DNA of 64,000 nucleotides, taken from NCBI GenBank assembly GCA_032622095.1, contig CP136066.1:101203319-101267318 (forward strand), in the 5' to 3' direction. Numbering within the stretch: position 1 is the first letter of the stretch; each line of letters opens with the position of its first letter. The DNA is from Siphonodentalium dalli. Lineage: Eukaryota > Mollusca > Scaphopoda > Gadilida > Siphonodentaliidae. The translations under genes were made by a program, and so were the position numbers. Shown here one piece after another: positions 31,501 through 43,664 of this stretch. The notes under the pieces are model-generated. The model was not told the origin of the DNA and ran no database searches. It worked only from the letters and a program-made list of their open reading frames with translations.

Positions 31501-32397
31501 TAAGGCCAAAAAAAAAACATCTGTGTTTCCGTTTACCCGACCGACCTGCCGAAATTGGGCCGACCTGGACTTTTTTTTTCAAATTTCAACCCAAATCAAA
31601 AAATTTCAACCTTTCTATATCAGACTTTAAAGTTCCTCTCCCCAGTCAATCAAGGATTCATAGTGTTCAGGCATAGTTACTAGTATGTATACAGACAGTA
31701 TAAAGATGACTGCATGTCTACCATATCAAACACCCTTCTGGGATGGGCTCTAAAAAGCACATGAAATTATCTACTGGTTTGTTTGGGTATACATGTATAA
31801 AACTTACTGAGGTGTGGTACCTCAGTCAAGGTGTGGCCTGTGGTACCATTTTCAGTGTGGTGTGGGACTTTATATTTCAGTGCAGTTGAGGGGTGTCTGA
31901 GGAACATTTACACCCTGTGCAATGTGTCTGAGGTGCATGTGAGATATGTGTCTTAGGTCCTGAGGTGTATGACCAAATATTTAAGTGAGGTTTGAATTAA
32001 TATCATACAAGTTATGTTATTATAAAGTAATAGAAAAGACCTATTATGGTGTATGTCTTGGGCCTGTTGATATGTCAATATTGGGCTCTGAGAAAGATGT
32101 GCCACCACAATCTAAACTGAGAGAATAATTACAAGAGAGCTGCATAATTGAGTGCCTGGGTGGCATTTGTTTGTTCACATTGACAATACTTATCATATTA
32201 TTGTGCTACATTAACTGTTTACTTGCAATATACATGGACAGCCTTAACACAAGTATAAAGAGTAAGCATTAATGTACTTCTTAACTGTTCGGGGAAAAAA
32301 TAAAAAAATATTACCAAAAAAAAAAAATCCCTACCTACCTACCTGGAATTTTTTGGCACCGTAATAGGAAACAAATAATATTTTTTTTTTGGCCTAA
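31501..32397. mobile_element. Family K element (TAAGGCCAAAA ends, 897 bp)
   Basis: Left TAAGGCCAAAAAAAAAACAT..GTTTCCGTTTACCC; right AGGAAACAAATAAT..TTTGGCCTAA. A shorter relative is at 42119-42544. Target duplication unclear, so superfamily open (hAT-like ends are possible). Interior has no significant ORF. Confidence 0.55.
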
Positions 32398-32929
32398 CCA
32401 TAGATCATTTGTACCAGAGCAGGGGATGAGCTACTTTTAGCATAGGCTGACAACACTTTGTGATTGATCAGGTCTACCCCCCAATACATGATTCACTTAT
32501 GTCTACTCCGTCTGTATAGTTTAATCGGCATGTCTGGACTTTGTCCACTTCTCATTATCAGAGATGTGATAAATTGCTTACAATGTTGACCAGTCTGGCC
32601 TGAGGTGATTACCGACTCAATACAGAGTCTGTGGATGTGATAAGAAATTTCCTGAGTTTGTGATCGGAATACACAAGCTGCGTAAGAGTATAAAGATCTG
32701 TCATCTTTCTTTATGTACAGGGTTATGCTATATTTAGGAAGTCAGGAAAAGTTATGGAATAAGCAGGGTCTGCACTGGCCAAAAATTTCTTTCGGCCAAA
32801 TTGTTGCCCATTTCTATAAAGATATGCACATCGGCTTTCAAATGATTTCAATTTATTATCAGTTTCTTTTCATATTCTCAGCTGATATTCTGGGAAATTA
32901 ATGTTTCTCTCTGACAAGCTTCCACCAGT

Positions 32930-32966
32930 TACAGTAATGCCCTAAATAATCGACTCCTTAACCACA
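32930..32966. mobile_element. Family A left-end relict
   Basis: TACAGTAATGCCCTAAATAA..CTCCTTAACCACA, cut off where the inverted-duplication unit begins. Confidence 0.7.
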
Positions 32967-33817
32967 TTACAGATATGATATCCAAGTTATATAGTAGTTT
33001 AAACTTTAAATGCAGTCACTCTTGGTGTCAAAATCATTTGCGTTGGTTTATCGCCGATAGTTGCATACCGAATCGAGAAATAGATATTTACAGTTGTGGG
33101 TAGTTCAGATGATGTTTTCTAAGGAGTGGTATGGTCGAGTTGCTTGAGATTTTTATTGACGTTATTAGAATGCTACATTCCTCCAGTTGGAATAGTGCGT
33201 GAATACTAACTTATCAGTTTCATGCACCTGAACATGTCCATAATTTGTCTTTAATACCCTGGACATGATTCTTCTTATTATTATAATAAATTGTGTTTGT
33301 ACTTCTCATATTAAACCTAGATAGTACTGCAAAACACTTGGTATCCTTCTAAATAATGAAAATGCTACTGTAATTTTTTTATACATATATTAACAATAGA
33401 CACAAGCGTCAATGTACTGAACAGAAGGCACTGTTATAATATACCAACATTCCATAAAGGAAACAACATTTGATGACAAGATACTGATGTCAGTCAATGT
33501 ATGTTTTAACCTACATACCAAGGTCAGTCAGACAAAAAACATAGGTTATGTTAGAACTATTTAACTGTCTGATGATGACATTATGAGCCAACTATTAAGG
33601 TACAGTAATGCCCGTAATAATCGACTCCTTAACCACAGCATAATTATGGGTAAATTTTCAGGATTTAGTCGGAAATATGGTTTGTTGCCATTCATCGGAA
33701 AGCTCTCAGTGAGAGCTTTCCAATGAATGGCAACAAGCCATATTTCTGACTAAATCCTGAAAAATTACCCATAATTATGCTGTGGTTAAGGAGTCGATTA
33801 TTTAGCGCATTACTGTA
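32966..33817 (-). repeat. Inverted duplication, member 1
   Basis: Family D in reverse, about 330 bp of intervening sequence (with GGTCAGTCAGACAAAAAACA and TTTGATGACAAGATACTGA) and a complete family A element at 33601-33817. The same order occurs in reverse complement at 47254-48027, so the composite moved or was duplicated as a unit. Confidence 0.8.
33601..33817. mobile_element. Family A foldback, complete
   Basis: TACAGTAATGCCCGTAATAA to GCGCATTACTGTA; arms nearly full complements. Confidence 0.85.
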
Positions 33818-34188
33818 ATTATCTGAATTGTTTTATCTTGTTCCTTCCATCAACTTTTGTCTATTCTATACAGATTAATTTGTAAAATATGGAATCAGTA
33901 TTCTGAAGGCGACTATTGCACTATCCTTCAATAATTGCCTTCCTAACCTTTCCAATAAAATCAATGTTCATTTGCTAGAGTGATTCCTGTATCCAGGGAA
34001 AAGACATGCTCGAGGCAAAAGACACAAATGGATTATTAGCTTGAGATGAACGCCTATTAAATTTGTTTCAGAATCCCAACTTGTTGTTTTTCTCTTTGAA
34101 ATCTGTAGTCGAAGATAAAATGTCTTCCATGGTATATTCAGAGAGTCTAGAAATAGGACTTCTTAAATGATGACTCGGACATGTAAAT

Positions 34189-34430
34189 TCAGCTCAACTT
34201 GACGAAGTTTGAGTTATTGCCATGGTCACATGATGTGTGGCATCCGATGTCCATCTGTGCATGCATCCGTCCATCCATGTGTCAATTAACAATTTCCTTT
34301 AAAGTTTAGCACACCCTACAGGTCACATCTCTCATCTGACGTCAACAAACTTCAAGCAGGTTTTCGGGTTGACCTCTAGATCATGGGGCCATCAATTTTA
34401 TTCCCAAAATTCATTGGAACATGGCTACCA
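34189..34430. repeat. Family G fragment (CAGCTCAACTTGACG head)
   Basis: CAGCTCAACTTGACGAAGTT..GAGTTATTGCCATGGTCAC and CCATCCATGTGTCAATTAAC: same head as the larger array at 35451, without its repeat units. Confidence 0.5.
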
Positions 34431-35450
34431 GCATGAAAACTTTAAAAGGAGAATGAAAAAAATAAGCTGCCAGTTCAGTGATTATTGTTGATGGGTTCTT
34501 GCCATCAGCTGATTGCCCAATAAATTCTCAGATCCTATCTTCATCTATCTTAGCGGCAATAACTGCCAGAGTGTCTTTAATAAAGGTATTCTGACTTTCA
34601 CCTCCGCTAATGAAGGACCATCTAAAATGATGGATGATCCCTCTAATCAAGCATAATATCACAGTAAAAATATCATGGCTGCCAGTTTCACTAGAGTCAT
34701 TTCTGCTGGCTTTAGGTGCCTGGTTTGATGTTCGAGCAATGTTTATATACCTGTAATAGTATCTTTTTCTGGACAAGTTCATTTGTTAAAAAAGTAATCT
34801 ATTATATATTTTGGAACATGTATGTGTGTTATAGACTCGAAAACTGCCTGACCAATTTGACTCAAATTTGGTAGTAGACAAAATACGCATGATGTTGGTT
34901 TAACCAATTAACAGTAAGAATACTATGGCATGGTTGCCATCACGTCACCATTGGTCGCCAAGCAGGTCATTGAGTCCATTTTCAATGCAAAAATAATTTT
35001 GAAATTATTGTTTAAATATTGCAAATAAGTGGAGACTTTGATTGAAATATGCCATTGATTTGGGCAGATTAACATTAGATCTTTTGATCGATACATGTAG
35101 AGTTTTGTACAAAAGGTGGGTTTTTTATCGATAAATATTGAGTTTGAGATAGAAGGTCTGTTTTCCCCTGTATTAAAGCGTGGACATCTAGCTGGTGCTC
35201 TCCATGAATTGTTGTTCATCGTCTGTTTTATAATTTGTCAAACAGTTTATCCTAGAATTGTGTAACAGATTTGTAAAATACAGCTTTTACATGATCGATA
35301 TGCATAGGAACATTAGGAATCGGTTCAGGCGTTTGTGAATTATGGCTGTGTGAGGAGGTATTTGAAATAGTGAACTCCCTTGTAACTAAATATTATATCA
35401 ATAGCGATGCATTTGTTAAAGTGGCATGCTCGTTTTTAATTTATTTTTAG
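34431..35450. other. No confident feature
   Basis: Minus-strand frames at 34528-34782 (84 codons) and 34923-35219 (98 codons) have no recognisable motif. A CAG|GTATAT donor-like site is inside the first. Too weak to call exons. Confidence 0.35.
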
Positions 35451-37076
35451 CTCAACTTTACTTTGTAAAGTTTGAGCTATTGCCATGGCTTGGTATCCGT
35501 CGTCTGTGTGTGTGTGCGTGTATGCGTGTGTGATTCGTCAACAATTTCCTTTAGCACGGGCTACAGGCCGTACTGTTCGTCTTATTGTCATGAAATTTGT
35601 CATGGATGTTAATATTGACATGTAGATGGGAACGAGTAATTTTGGGGTCATTCGGCCAAAAAACATGGCCGCCGGCAGCCATCTTAGATTTTACTCTTTG
35701 CATGACTAAATCCTTTGACACCGGCTACAGGTCGTACCTTTGGTCGGATCATTATAAAATTAGTCATGGATGTTAACAATGACATGTAGATTGGAACGAG
35801 TCATTTTTGGGTCATTCGGCCATAAAACATGGCCGCCAGCAGCCATCTTGAATTTTACTCTTTGTATGACTAAATCCTTTAGCACGGGCTACAGGTCGTA
35901 CCTTTAGTCTGATCATCATAAAATTTATCATTAATGTTAATAATGACATGTAGATGGGAACGAGTCATTTTGGGGTCATTCGGCCAAAAAACATGGCCGC
36001 CAGCAGCCATCTTGGATTTTACTCTTTGTATGACTAAATCCTTTAACACGGGCTACAGGTCGTACCTTTAGTTTGATCATCATAAAATTTGTCATGGCTG
36101 TTGAAATTGGAATGTAGATGGGAACGAGTTATTTTGGGGTCATTCGGACAAAAAACATTGCCGTCAGTGGCCATCTTGGATTTCAAAATTTAATCCATTA
36201 GCATGGGCCACAGGTCGTACTGTTCGTCTGATCATCATAAAATGTGTCATGGATGTTAACAATGACATGTAGATGGGAACGACTGATTTTGGGGTCATTC
36301 GGCCGAAAAACATGGCCGCCAGCAGCCATCTTGGATTTTACTTTTCTCTTCATGTCTATAAACTAGTATTAGACAATCAACTTTCCACATTTCTAATCGC
36401 TCCATTGACTGTAATACATTAAATTATTCCCTTTCCAAGTTGAGCTACAGTGTCATTGACACTTTCATGACTAAATCCTTTGACACCGGCTACAGGTCGT
36501 ACCTTTGGTCGGATCATCATAAAATTAGTCATGGATGTTAACAATGACATGTAGATTGGAACGAGTCATTTTTGGGTCATTCGGCCATAAAACATGGCCG
36601 CCAGCAGCCATCTTGAATTTTACTCTTTGTATGACTAAATCCTTTAGCACGGGCTACAGGTCGTACCTTTAGTCTGATCATCATAAAATTTATCATTAAT
36701 GTTAATAATGACATGTAGATGGGAACGAGTCATTTTGGGGTCATTCGGCCAAAAAACATGGCCGCCAGCAGCCATCTTGGATTTTACTCTTTGTATGACT
36801 AAATTCTTTAGCATGGGCTACAGGTCGTACCTTTAGTCTGATCGTCATAAAATTTGTCATGGGTGTTAACGATGACATGTAGATGGGAACGACTTATTTT
36901 GGGATCATTCGGCCGAAAACATGGCCGCCAGCAGCCATCTTGGATTTTACTTTTCTCTTCATGTCTATAAACTAGTATTAGACAATCAACTTTCCACATT
37001 TCTAATCGCTCCATTGACTGTAATACATTAAATTATTCCCTTTCCAAGTTGAGCTACAGTGTCATTGACACTTTCA
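35451..37076. repeat. Family G repeat with a 164-bp tandem array
   Basis: Head TAGCTCAACTTTACTTTG..AAGTTTGAGCTATTGCC (inverted), a GTGT microsatellite at 35500-35532, then units of 164 bp. Each unit has GACTAAATCCTTTAGCACGG, CTACAGGTCGTACC, TGACATGTAGATGGGAACGA, GGGGTCATTCGGCC and GCCGCCAGCAGCCATCTTGG. Units start near 35546, 35704, 35868, 36032, 36187, 36471, 36634 and 36798. A 124-bp tail (TCTTCATGTCTATAAACTAG to TGACACTTTCAT) occurs twice, at 36345 and 36951, so the last three units plus tail are a secondary duplication. Confidence 0.85.
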
Positions 37077-37137
37077 TTTTAATGACACACCATGGTGGAA
37101 TGTTAGGATGGCTTTATAGTCATGATAACCCATCCAT

Positions 37138-37594
37138 CAGCCCTGGGAATTAAGGAAAATTTGCCTAGGCAATATTTTTGCCAAGGTGAAAGAAATCGGC
37201 CTAGGCAAAAACAGATTTTACCTAGGCAATTTTGCAACAATATTGCCATCTCAAATCAATATGATTCAATAATAACCTGAAATGCTTAGTTATTTTGGAG
37301 AATATTTCCAGGCCACTACTCATCATATATATACATTCCACAAATCATCTCCAAAACTAGTACCCTTAGCTAGTTAATGGCCCAGTGCCATGGAAACAAT
37401 TTTAGGACAATATATGTAAAAGTGATTTAAGGAAGTCATTTTGGCTAAAGAGGTTCTATTTCTGATAGACACAAATCAATTTTAGTAACCCAATGAACTT
37501 GATTTACCTAGGCAATATAATTGCCTAGGCAAACTGATTTTGCCTCTGCTTTTACCTAGGCATTGCCTATTGCCTAGGCTAATTCCCAGGGCTG
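37138..37594. mobile_element. hAT element (457 bp) with CCTAGGCAA subterminal repeats
   Basis: Ends CAGCCCTGGGAATTA / TAATTCCCAGGGCTG, flanked by CATCCAT on both sides (37131-37137, 37595-37601; the eighth base differs). Several copies of TTGCCTAGGCAA and its half-sites near both ends could be transposase-binding repeats. Non-autonomous. Confidence 0.8.
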
Positions 37595-37601
37595 CATCCA
37601 T

Positions 37602-38718
37602 ACATGTAGGTCACATGACTTTTATTTTGCTAATGCTGTATACGAATGAACCGACCATTTGCCTGAAAGGTTATGCACCAAATCATGAATTTAAAGCTTC
37701 AAACACTTTTTGCTGGTCTTTTGAAGTCTGTTCAACTTTGAGTGTACTAGTACCAATATTAAGCTCTTGTGGTGGATTATTTAGCATACCTTAATTGCTA
37801 AGACTTTGAGTCTGAGACATTGTCCTGGATTCTGGCCAATCACTTGTGAAGTCTTGTGTACTGTTTTATAGCTGACAGTATTTTCTTGCGTCTCTGTGCA
37901 CTCCAGGCCAGTCATCAGTTTCATTTCAGATATAAATGATCTTAGATTGTAGGCAGACATGTCTGGTTCAAGCATCCTTCAGGTTTTATATGAGAGCCTA
38001 GAATTATTGGCACTAACCAGAATGGCTCATATACAATTGTAGGCTATAATGGTGCATGTTGATTATTTGCGTTTATATTAGGCAAGCCCGCAATGTCATC
38101 CAAGCCAGCTTGATTCGAGAGACCGGACCAGCTTTTTCCACATGTATACACTTCATCCCAGGCTGGAACTGATTGGCAAACATGTAGCGAATTCGACAAC
38201 TTTATGTTTTGAACAGCCACACGCCATTTTCTCGGTGATTACCCTATATGTCCCCTTTTCCAGTCGGTGTGCATTTTTTCAATGCTGTCCAATTTCAACA
38301 CAAAATGGAGCATATTTCAATGTAATTCTATTATTTCTCCTCATTATTAATTAGGCCAGATGTTCAGTCATATCTTTATCCTTATAAATGGAGTGTAGAT
38401 GTCATGTTGTTATGAGAACATTGTCACACAAAAGTTCACTTCTAGGAAATTTCTATTCGAATACTGGAAAAGGTGTCCTTATTTTCTTTTATTGGCATCA
38501 CCAGAGGAGTTTTTGTTTTTTACATTGTTGCACAGTATCAATCTTGACCACATGATTTAACACCCAACATATAAAAGTGGTATTTAAAAAACAAATTCAG
38601 TCAAAAAATTACATCTCAGGGTATTCTCTTCTTTTATTGTTGGTTGGCTTTAACCATGCTTACATAATTCGGCATCAACACACATCAATTTTATAGATCT
38701 CTGAGGATCTTTAATTAG
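37602..38718. other. No recognised feature
   Basis: Short ORFs (37540-37794, 37781-37975, 38142-38354) show no motif or coding bias. Confidence 0.4.
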
Positions 38719-38838
38719 TCGCAATTCTAAACGAAATTTATTAACCGAGTGAACTAAATTTGATTCGAGTCAAGCTTCAGCGAGACTCGAATCGAATTTA
38801 GTGGATGAGGTTTATAATACATTTATTATAGAATTGTG
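38719..38838. repeat. 120-bp foldback with GATTCGAGTC arms
   Basis: CTAAATTTGATTCGAGTC / GACTCGAATCGAATTTAG around AAGCTTCAGCGA; outer arms pair more loosely (CAATTCTAAACGAAATTTAT / TACATTTATTATAGAATTG). Confidence 0.7.
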
Positions 38839-38911
38839 ACAAATTTGATATCCATTTTATCACATAATCACATTTTAGTAAGGAAACAAAATTAAAATTG
38901 ATTTCCTTATC

Positions 38912-40277
38912 TAGTGATGTAACGATACGGGGGTTATCGGTAAAAGCCGATAGCCGATATTTTCAGTAGAATTATCGGCCGATCCGATACAGATACCGAT
39001 AAGTCTTGTACGTGAACCAAACTCCATATCAATTTGTCTTTTAAATTACAAAATATTGTCGGCAAAGAACCGATATTGCGATAACCTGGTTGCAAAAAAG
39101 TTTAGTTTACGTTCCCCAAAAACCCTGGCAAAACGATTTAATATTTCGTTGCATTCATAAGATTTCCTCAATATTTGTTTGATTCCGTTACCGTGCCTCG
39201 GAATCAGTCCATACTAGTAATCCAATTGAGTCAATGGCGGCAATTTCAATTTCAATTTGCCAAACTCAACCTTTTTCAGAAGTTGAACTTGCGTTTAATA
39301 ACACCAACAATGTCCCGCATAAATTGTTGACATTTTCTCTGCCCATGACAGCAGATACAAATCCCGCCCATAGAGCACTCTGATTGGTTCGGATGGTTCT
39401 ATCAAACAAGTTAGTCACCTCCTCCATCTTCAGTCATCGTATACCAGAATGTCAATCAATTTGAATCAAAAGCACTTTAAACACACACACACACTTAACT
39501 GTTGTTAACACGTGATGTTTCTATTGAGGAATAGCGAGTCACGACTGCGGCGACTTTAATGCAAACTGGTCAAGTGTGACTCGTCTATTTATAAACACTG
39601 TGATTTTTAGTTTACTGTGTCATCTGTCAACACGTGGCTTGTTAGTGATTCCTACTCGATGACATCAAATGCATGCAAATAATCGTTTGATCTTACCGCC
39701 CGGCGTCCGCCTTGGGAAGATCATAACAATGTGACAACTTACTGTCACACGTGGTGCAGAATTAATTCCACACCCCCATGAATACATCACTAAATGATAC
39801 CGGTACATCAGTCTGATTCACTCACAGGAAGATTCCATTCTCACGCTAATGCCAGGAGCGTCAGTTATTCGCTTTCAACATGTGCTACTCGGCACTCACA
39901 AGTAATTTTAATTGTATACAGTTTATGTTTTAACTTTAATTATTGAGCGTACCGAACTACGGTACCTTTGGAAATGTTTATTTGGGTCATGAGTGTACCA
40001 ACAGTCACATGTCGATGTTGTCATCATGATCATGGTATATCACTGTATGTGATGGAGGGCTGACCAGTGCGTAAAATAGTCGCTATTTTTTCTGGAAATT
40101 CCCGTCATTTATTTAATATTAAAGTCGGAATTGGTGTAACAACGTTCACAAAGGACGCGACATGTATCGGTTAACGATATCGGTCGGGAGACTAAATTTT
40201 ACCGATACCGATATATTGCCGATACCACATATATCGGCCCGATCCGATAGCCGATACCGATAATCGGTACATCACTA
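38912..40277. mobile_element. hAT element, 1366 bp, with 8-bp target duplication
   Basis: Ends TAGTGATGTAACGATAC and GGTACATCACTA; TCCTTATC lies on both sides (38904-38911, 40278-40285). Subterminal regions are filled with CCGATA/TATCGG repeats, as usual for hAT. Interior has a GC-richer stretch around 39160-39420 but no long ORF, so it is non-autonomous. Confidence 0.9.
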
Positions 40278-40618
40278 TCCTTATCAGAACCAGAGGAAGT
40301 AAGACACCTTCAAGAAAAAATATATTTCCGTTTTAAATGTGTATTTTCATGTTGACAAAATTGTTCAACCACCCTTTTCGCCCAAGGTTATCTCACAATC
40401 AACACTAAATAACCCAACACTTGACATCCATAGCATTTCTCTAAGCTCTTATGTCACTGCCTGTGCCGATGATACATGTGTGTCTTAATAAAAAAATATG
40501 AGGTCGATTTAGGAGCTAATTATGTGATAAAAGTAGACTTGAGCATTTATTTGTGCTTCATAACTCACTACCGCTGTGAACATTCCATACATGTACCTGG
40601 AGTTGTAAGGTTTTGATT

Positions 40619-40985
40619 GATGTCACTTCTCTCTTACACAAAAATAGGGAGAAGTGGCAAATTTAGAAAGAATATATCTCCCAAGTCGCTCAAAGAGCAA
40701 CCTACATGTAGATGCACATGTGAAGCTTCAGAGAAGCTAGAGTCAGATTTTTGGCACATGATTCTGGAGAGTATTGTCAGCTGTGTTTGGAATGCACCTG
40801 AGCCGTCACCTGGAACTCGGGAGAGTATTGTCAGCTGTGTTTGGAATGCACCTGAAAACCCTTCCGTTCTCTTTGAACAACATCCCTCCGGTAAAAGGGG
40901 GTCTTTTGTGCAGTTCTCTTTGTACTCTGTAGCAGCTTCCAGCTGTCTTATAGAAAAGAACAATGATATTAAAGAAGCATTATAA
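40619..40985. repeat. Family I fragment plus 54-bp direct repeat
   Basis: TCACTTCTCTCTTACACAAA..TAGGGAGAAGTGGC is a partial family I. Downstream, GAGAGTATTGTCAGCTGTG..TGGAATGCACCTGA occurs twice 54 bp apart (about 40769 and 40823). Long open frames exist on both strands (122 and 144 codons) because the direct repeat is stop-free. Neither shows a known motif. Confidence 0.5.
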
Positions 40986-41033
40986 CGTGGAGAGGAAGTC
41001 TTTGTACTTACATCATCACCTATGTCTGCCACA

Positions 41034-41226
41034 TACAGTAATGCCCTAAATAATAGACTCCTAACCACAGCAGAATTATTGGTAACTTTTCAGGATTTAG
41101 TTGGAAATTTGTGGCTCACTGAGAGCTTTCCGATGAATGCCAACAAGCCATATTTCCGACTATATCCTGAAAAGTTACCCATAATTCTTCTGTGGTTAAG
41201 GAGTCGATTATTTAGGGCATTATGTA
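41034..41226. mobile_element. Family A foldback, left arm shortened
   Basis: TACAGTAATGCCCTAAATAA..GGAAATTTGTGGCTCACTGAGAGC; right arm full; ends GGGCATTATGTA. Confidence 0.75.
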
Positions 41227-41319
41227 TAGTGAGGAGGGCAGGTCTCTTACGTTTCCCAGTCTTTTGTGTTGTCTATAATCAGGTCTTCTTTCTGGATTTA
41301 ACTATTTTCTGGTCTTCTG

Positions 41320-41557
41320 TTGTTAAGGCCAATATAAAAAAATTGCTAGATTTACAACTTTTTTTTAGATAAATGGGGTGCGTGGGCAAATTTTATTTTT
41401 TATATTTTATTCTTCCCAACATAAATGGCAATGGAGAGTTCTAGATATTGAGGCAGTATCATACCCGGTATCTTATATATTACAAGGTGATTTAGATTGT
41501 CCAATTTCATCAAAATAGACTGATTAATGGATCATTGAAATGTAATTTGATGATTAA
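41320..41557. mobile_element. Family J fragment (TAAGGCCAATAT end)
   Basis: TTAAGGCCAATATAAAAAAA..GCTAGATTTAC to AAAATAGACTGATTAATGG matches the right two thirds of 58951-59295 in reverse. Cut by a family B fragment at 41558. Confidence 0.6.
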
Positions 41558-41880
41558 CCTTTCCATGACTGGAGCTTCCTGATTTTTGCGAAAACCCTGT
41601 GCCAATGCATTCTCTTATATATGCATCACCAAATTCACCCTCTTCGGACCTCATTCTGCATTACCTCATCTGCTTTGGGAGACATAGACTCAGATTGAAG
41701 TGTGAAGAAATTTCTATAGAAATTTGATAATAAAGAAACTTTCCAGAGAAGATGAGGCCTAAGCAGAATGAGGTAGTCCCCAGAGGGTGAATTTAATGAT
41801 GCTAGCTCGCTATGCAAGATAGCATCACTAAATTCACCCTCTGGGGACCTCATTCTGCAAATGACAGGTACCTTATTCTC
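41558..41880. mobile_element. Chimera: family B left end joined to family C
   Basis: TTAACCTTTCCATGACTGG..CATTCTCTTATATATGC (family B, to 41624) runs without a gap into ATCACCAAATTCACCCTC (inner family C). Family C then continues with a complete right hairpin ending GACAGGTACC. Both elements are truncated at the join. Confidence 0.65.
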
Positions 41881-42118
41881 AGGCCTGGTTTTGGAAATTT
41901 TTACACTAGAGTTGACAGTGGTTAGCATTATATTTTGGTAATTAATCCATTCTGGTAACTAAATCGTCTTTTGAAGAAATGTTGTTGTTGGAATCTGATG
42001 ATAAAGGGACCATCGAATCGGATTGTGTACCTTTAATGTTTTGAAGCACCTCATATGGTACTATTCATGTCCTGAAATCAATTGCTTTGAAAATACACCA
42101 TGACTTTCAATGTAACTA

Positions 42119-42544
42119 TAAGGCCAAAACAAAAAACTTCTCTCTTTCCGATAACATAGGGAACATTTTCCAGACAGGCAGGGTTTTTTTTTTAAACCTT
42201 TCAGCCATATAAAGAAATATCATAGTGTAGTCATGGTGCCATGGCATATGGTAGATCCATGTGTATTGAAAATAAACCAAGCATGTTAAAAGCATATGAT
42301 AATAACATGTCCCACGAATTCGTTCACTCTGCAGTAAGATCTCAACCAACATTGAGCTTAATAACCCACTTATTTTTGCTTTTAGGATTGGGAAAATGAT
42401 AAATATTCACATTGACACTCTATAAACAGGTAACCATATAGACTAGCTTTCCGGAGAAAATTGAATAAAAAATTGAGGCAGGCAAGAAAATCTCAGCCAG
42501 GTAGGATATCGGAAACAAATAGGTTTTTTTTTTGTTTGGCCTAA
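42119..42544. mobile_element. Family K element (426 bp)
   Basis: TATAAGGCCAAAACAAAAAA to TTTTTTTGTTTGGCCTAA; contains CGGAAACAAATAGG near the right end as in 31501-32397. Confidence 0.55.
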
Positions 42545-42691
42545 GCCATCTCTGTGACCATATTAAACTTATTTAATATTTTTATCATAAACCAAATGCA
42601 AATTATATAACCTGGAAAACATTGAATGTATAGACTTTCCTGGGTCATAACACATTATGGTGATGAGCACAGCTTGATGTTCAGGCATGAG

Positions 42692-43113
42692 AATAAGGTG
42701 CCTGTCGTTTGCAGAATGAGGTCCCCAGAGGGTGAATTTAGTGATGCTATCCCGCATGTCAGGCTAGTATCACCCAATTCACCCTCATTCTGCTTAGGCC
42801 TCATCTTCTCTGTAAAGTTTCTTTATTATAAAATTTCTATAGAAACTTCTTCACAAAGATTGTATTTCTTTTTCAGTTTAGTTTCTCTGTATCCCCAAAT
42901 TGGCACATTGCATAATCAAGGTTCCCAATGGGTGTACATCCCATTCACCATTTAGGAACTTCAATCTGAGTCTATGTCTCCCATAACAGATGAGGCCATG
43001 CAGAATGCATGAGGTCACCAGAGGGTGAATTTGGTGATGCTAGCCCACTATGTGGGATAGCGTCACTAAATTCACCCTCTGGGGACCTTATTCTGCAAAT
43101 GACAGGCACACTA
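42692..43113. mobile_element. Family C element, complete
   Basis: AAGGTGCCTGTCGTTTGCAG to CAAATGACAGGCACACTAC; both hairpins, the left one lacking GGGGACCT on its second arm. Confidence 0.75.
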
Positions 43114-43261
43114 CAAACTCTGGCTTGTTGATGTTCAGTTTGTATGTGCTTTTATTAGCCTTACTTACATACAGTAGATTGAGAATAAAGAAATATTTGC
43201 CTCCTTAAAATTATTCATCCATATATCAGTTCACATGAGGGAGTTTAAGGTAGTGCTCATG

Positions 43262-43480
43262 TACAGTAATGACCTAAATAATCGACTCCCTTAACGACAG
43301 CAGAATTATGGGTAATTTTTCAGGATTTAGTCGGAAATATGGCTTGTTGCCATTCATCGGAAAGCTCTCATGAGAGCTTTCCGATGAATGGCAGCAAGCC
43401 ATATTTCTGACTAAATCCTGAAAAATCTCCCATAAATTTCTGCTGTCGTTAAGGAGTCGATTATTTAGGGCTTTTCTGTA
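43262..43480. mobile_element. Family A foldback, complete
   Basis: TACAGTAATGACCTAAATAA to GGGCTTTTCTGTA; arms full. The 72-codon minus ORF is due to the palindrome. Confidence 0.85.
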
Positions 43481-43664
43481 TATTAGTAACACATGTACAC
43501 TGTCAGTTATTGTCCTTGGTTATAATGAACAGAAGTGTAAGTTGAATTTAATTTTAATTTTATGAAGTAAAGCTGAGCTTTTGTTACTAAGTTAGTGCCC
43601 GTCATCTGTCTGTACATTACAATGTGTCGCACCACACAATTCGATTGACGACCATATAAATAAA

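Noticed and set aside
34528-34782. 84-codon minus-strand ORF with a donor-like CAG|GTATAT site
   Set aside because: Another frame is equally protein-like over the same bases and no acceptor is convincing; no choice could be supported.
35546-36950. CRISPR-like or centromeric satellite
   Set aside because: The units have no spacers, the array is short, and it is bounded by the head and tail of a dispersed element.
40617-41068. Overlapping 122- and 144-codon ORFs on opposite strands
   Set aside because: Openness follows from a stop-free 54-bp direct repeat and a family I fragment; no motif seen.
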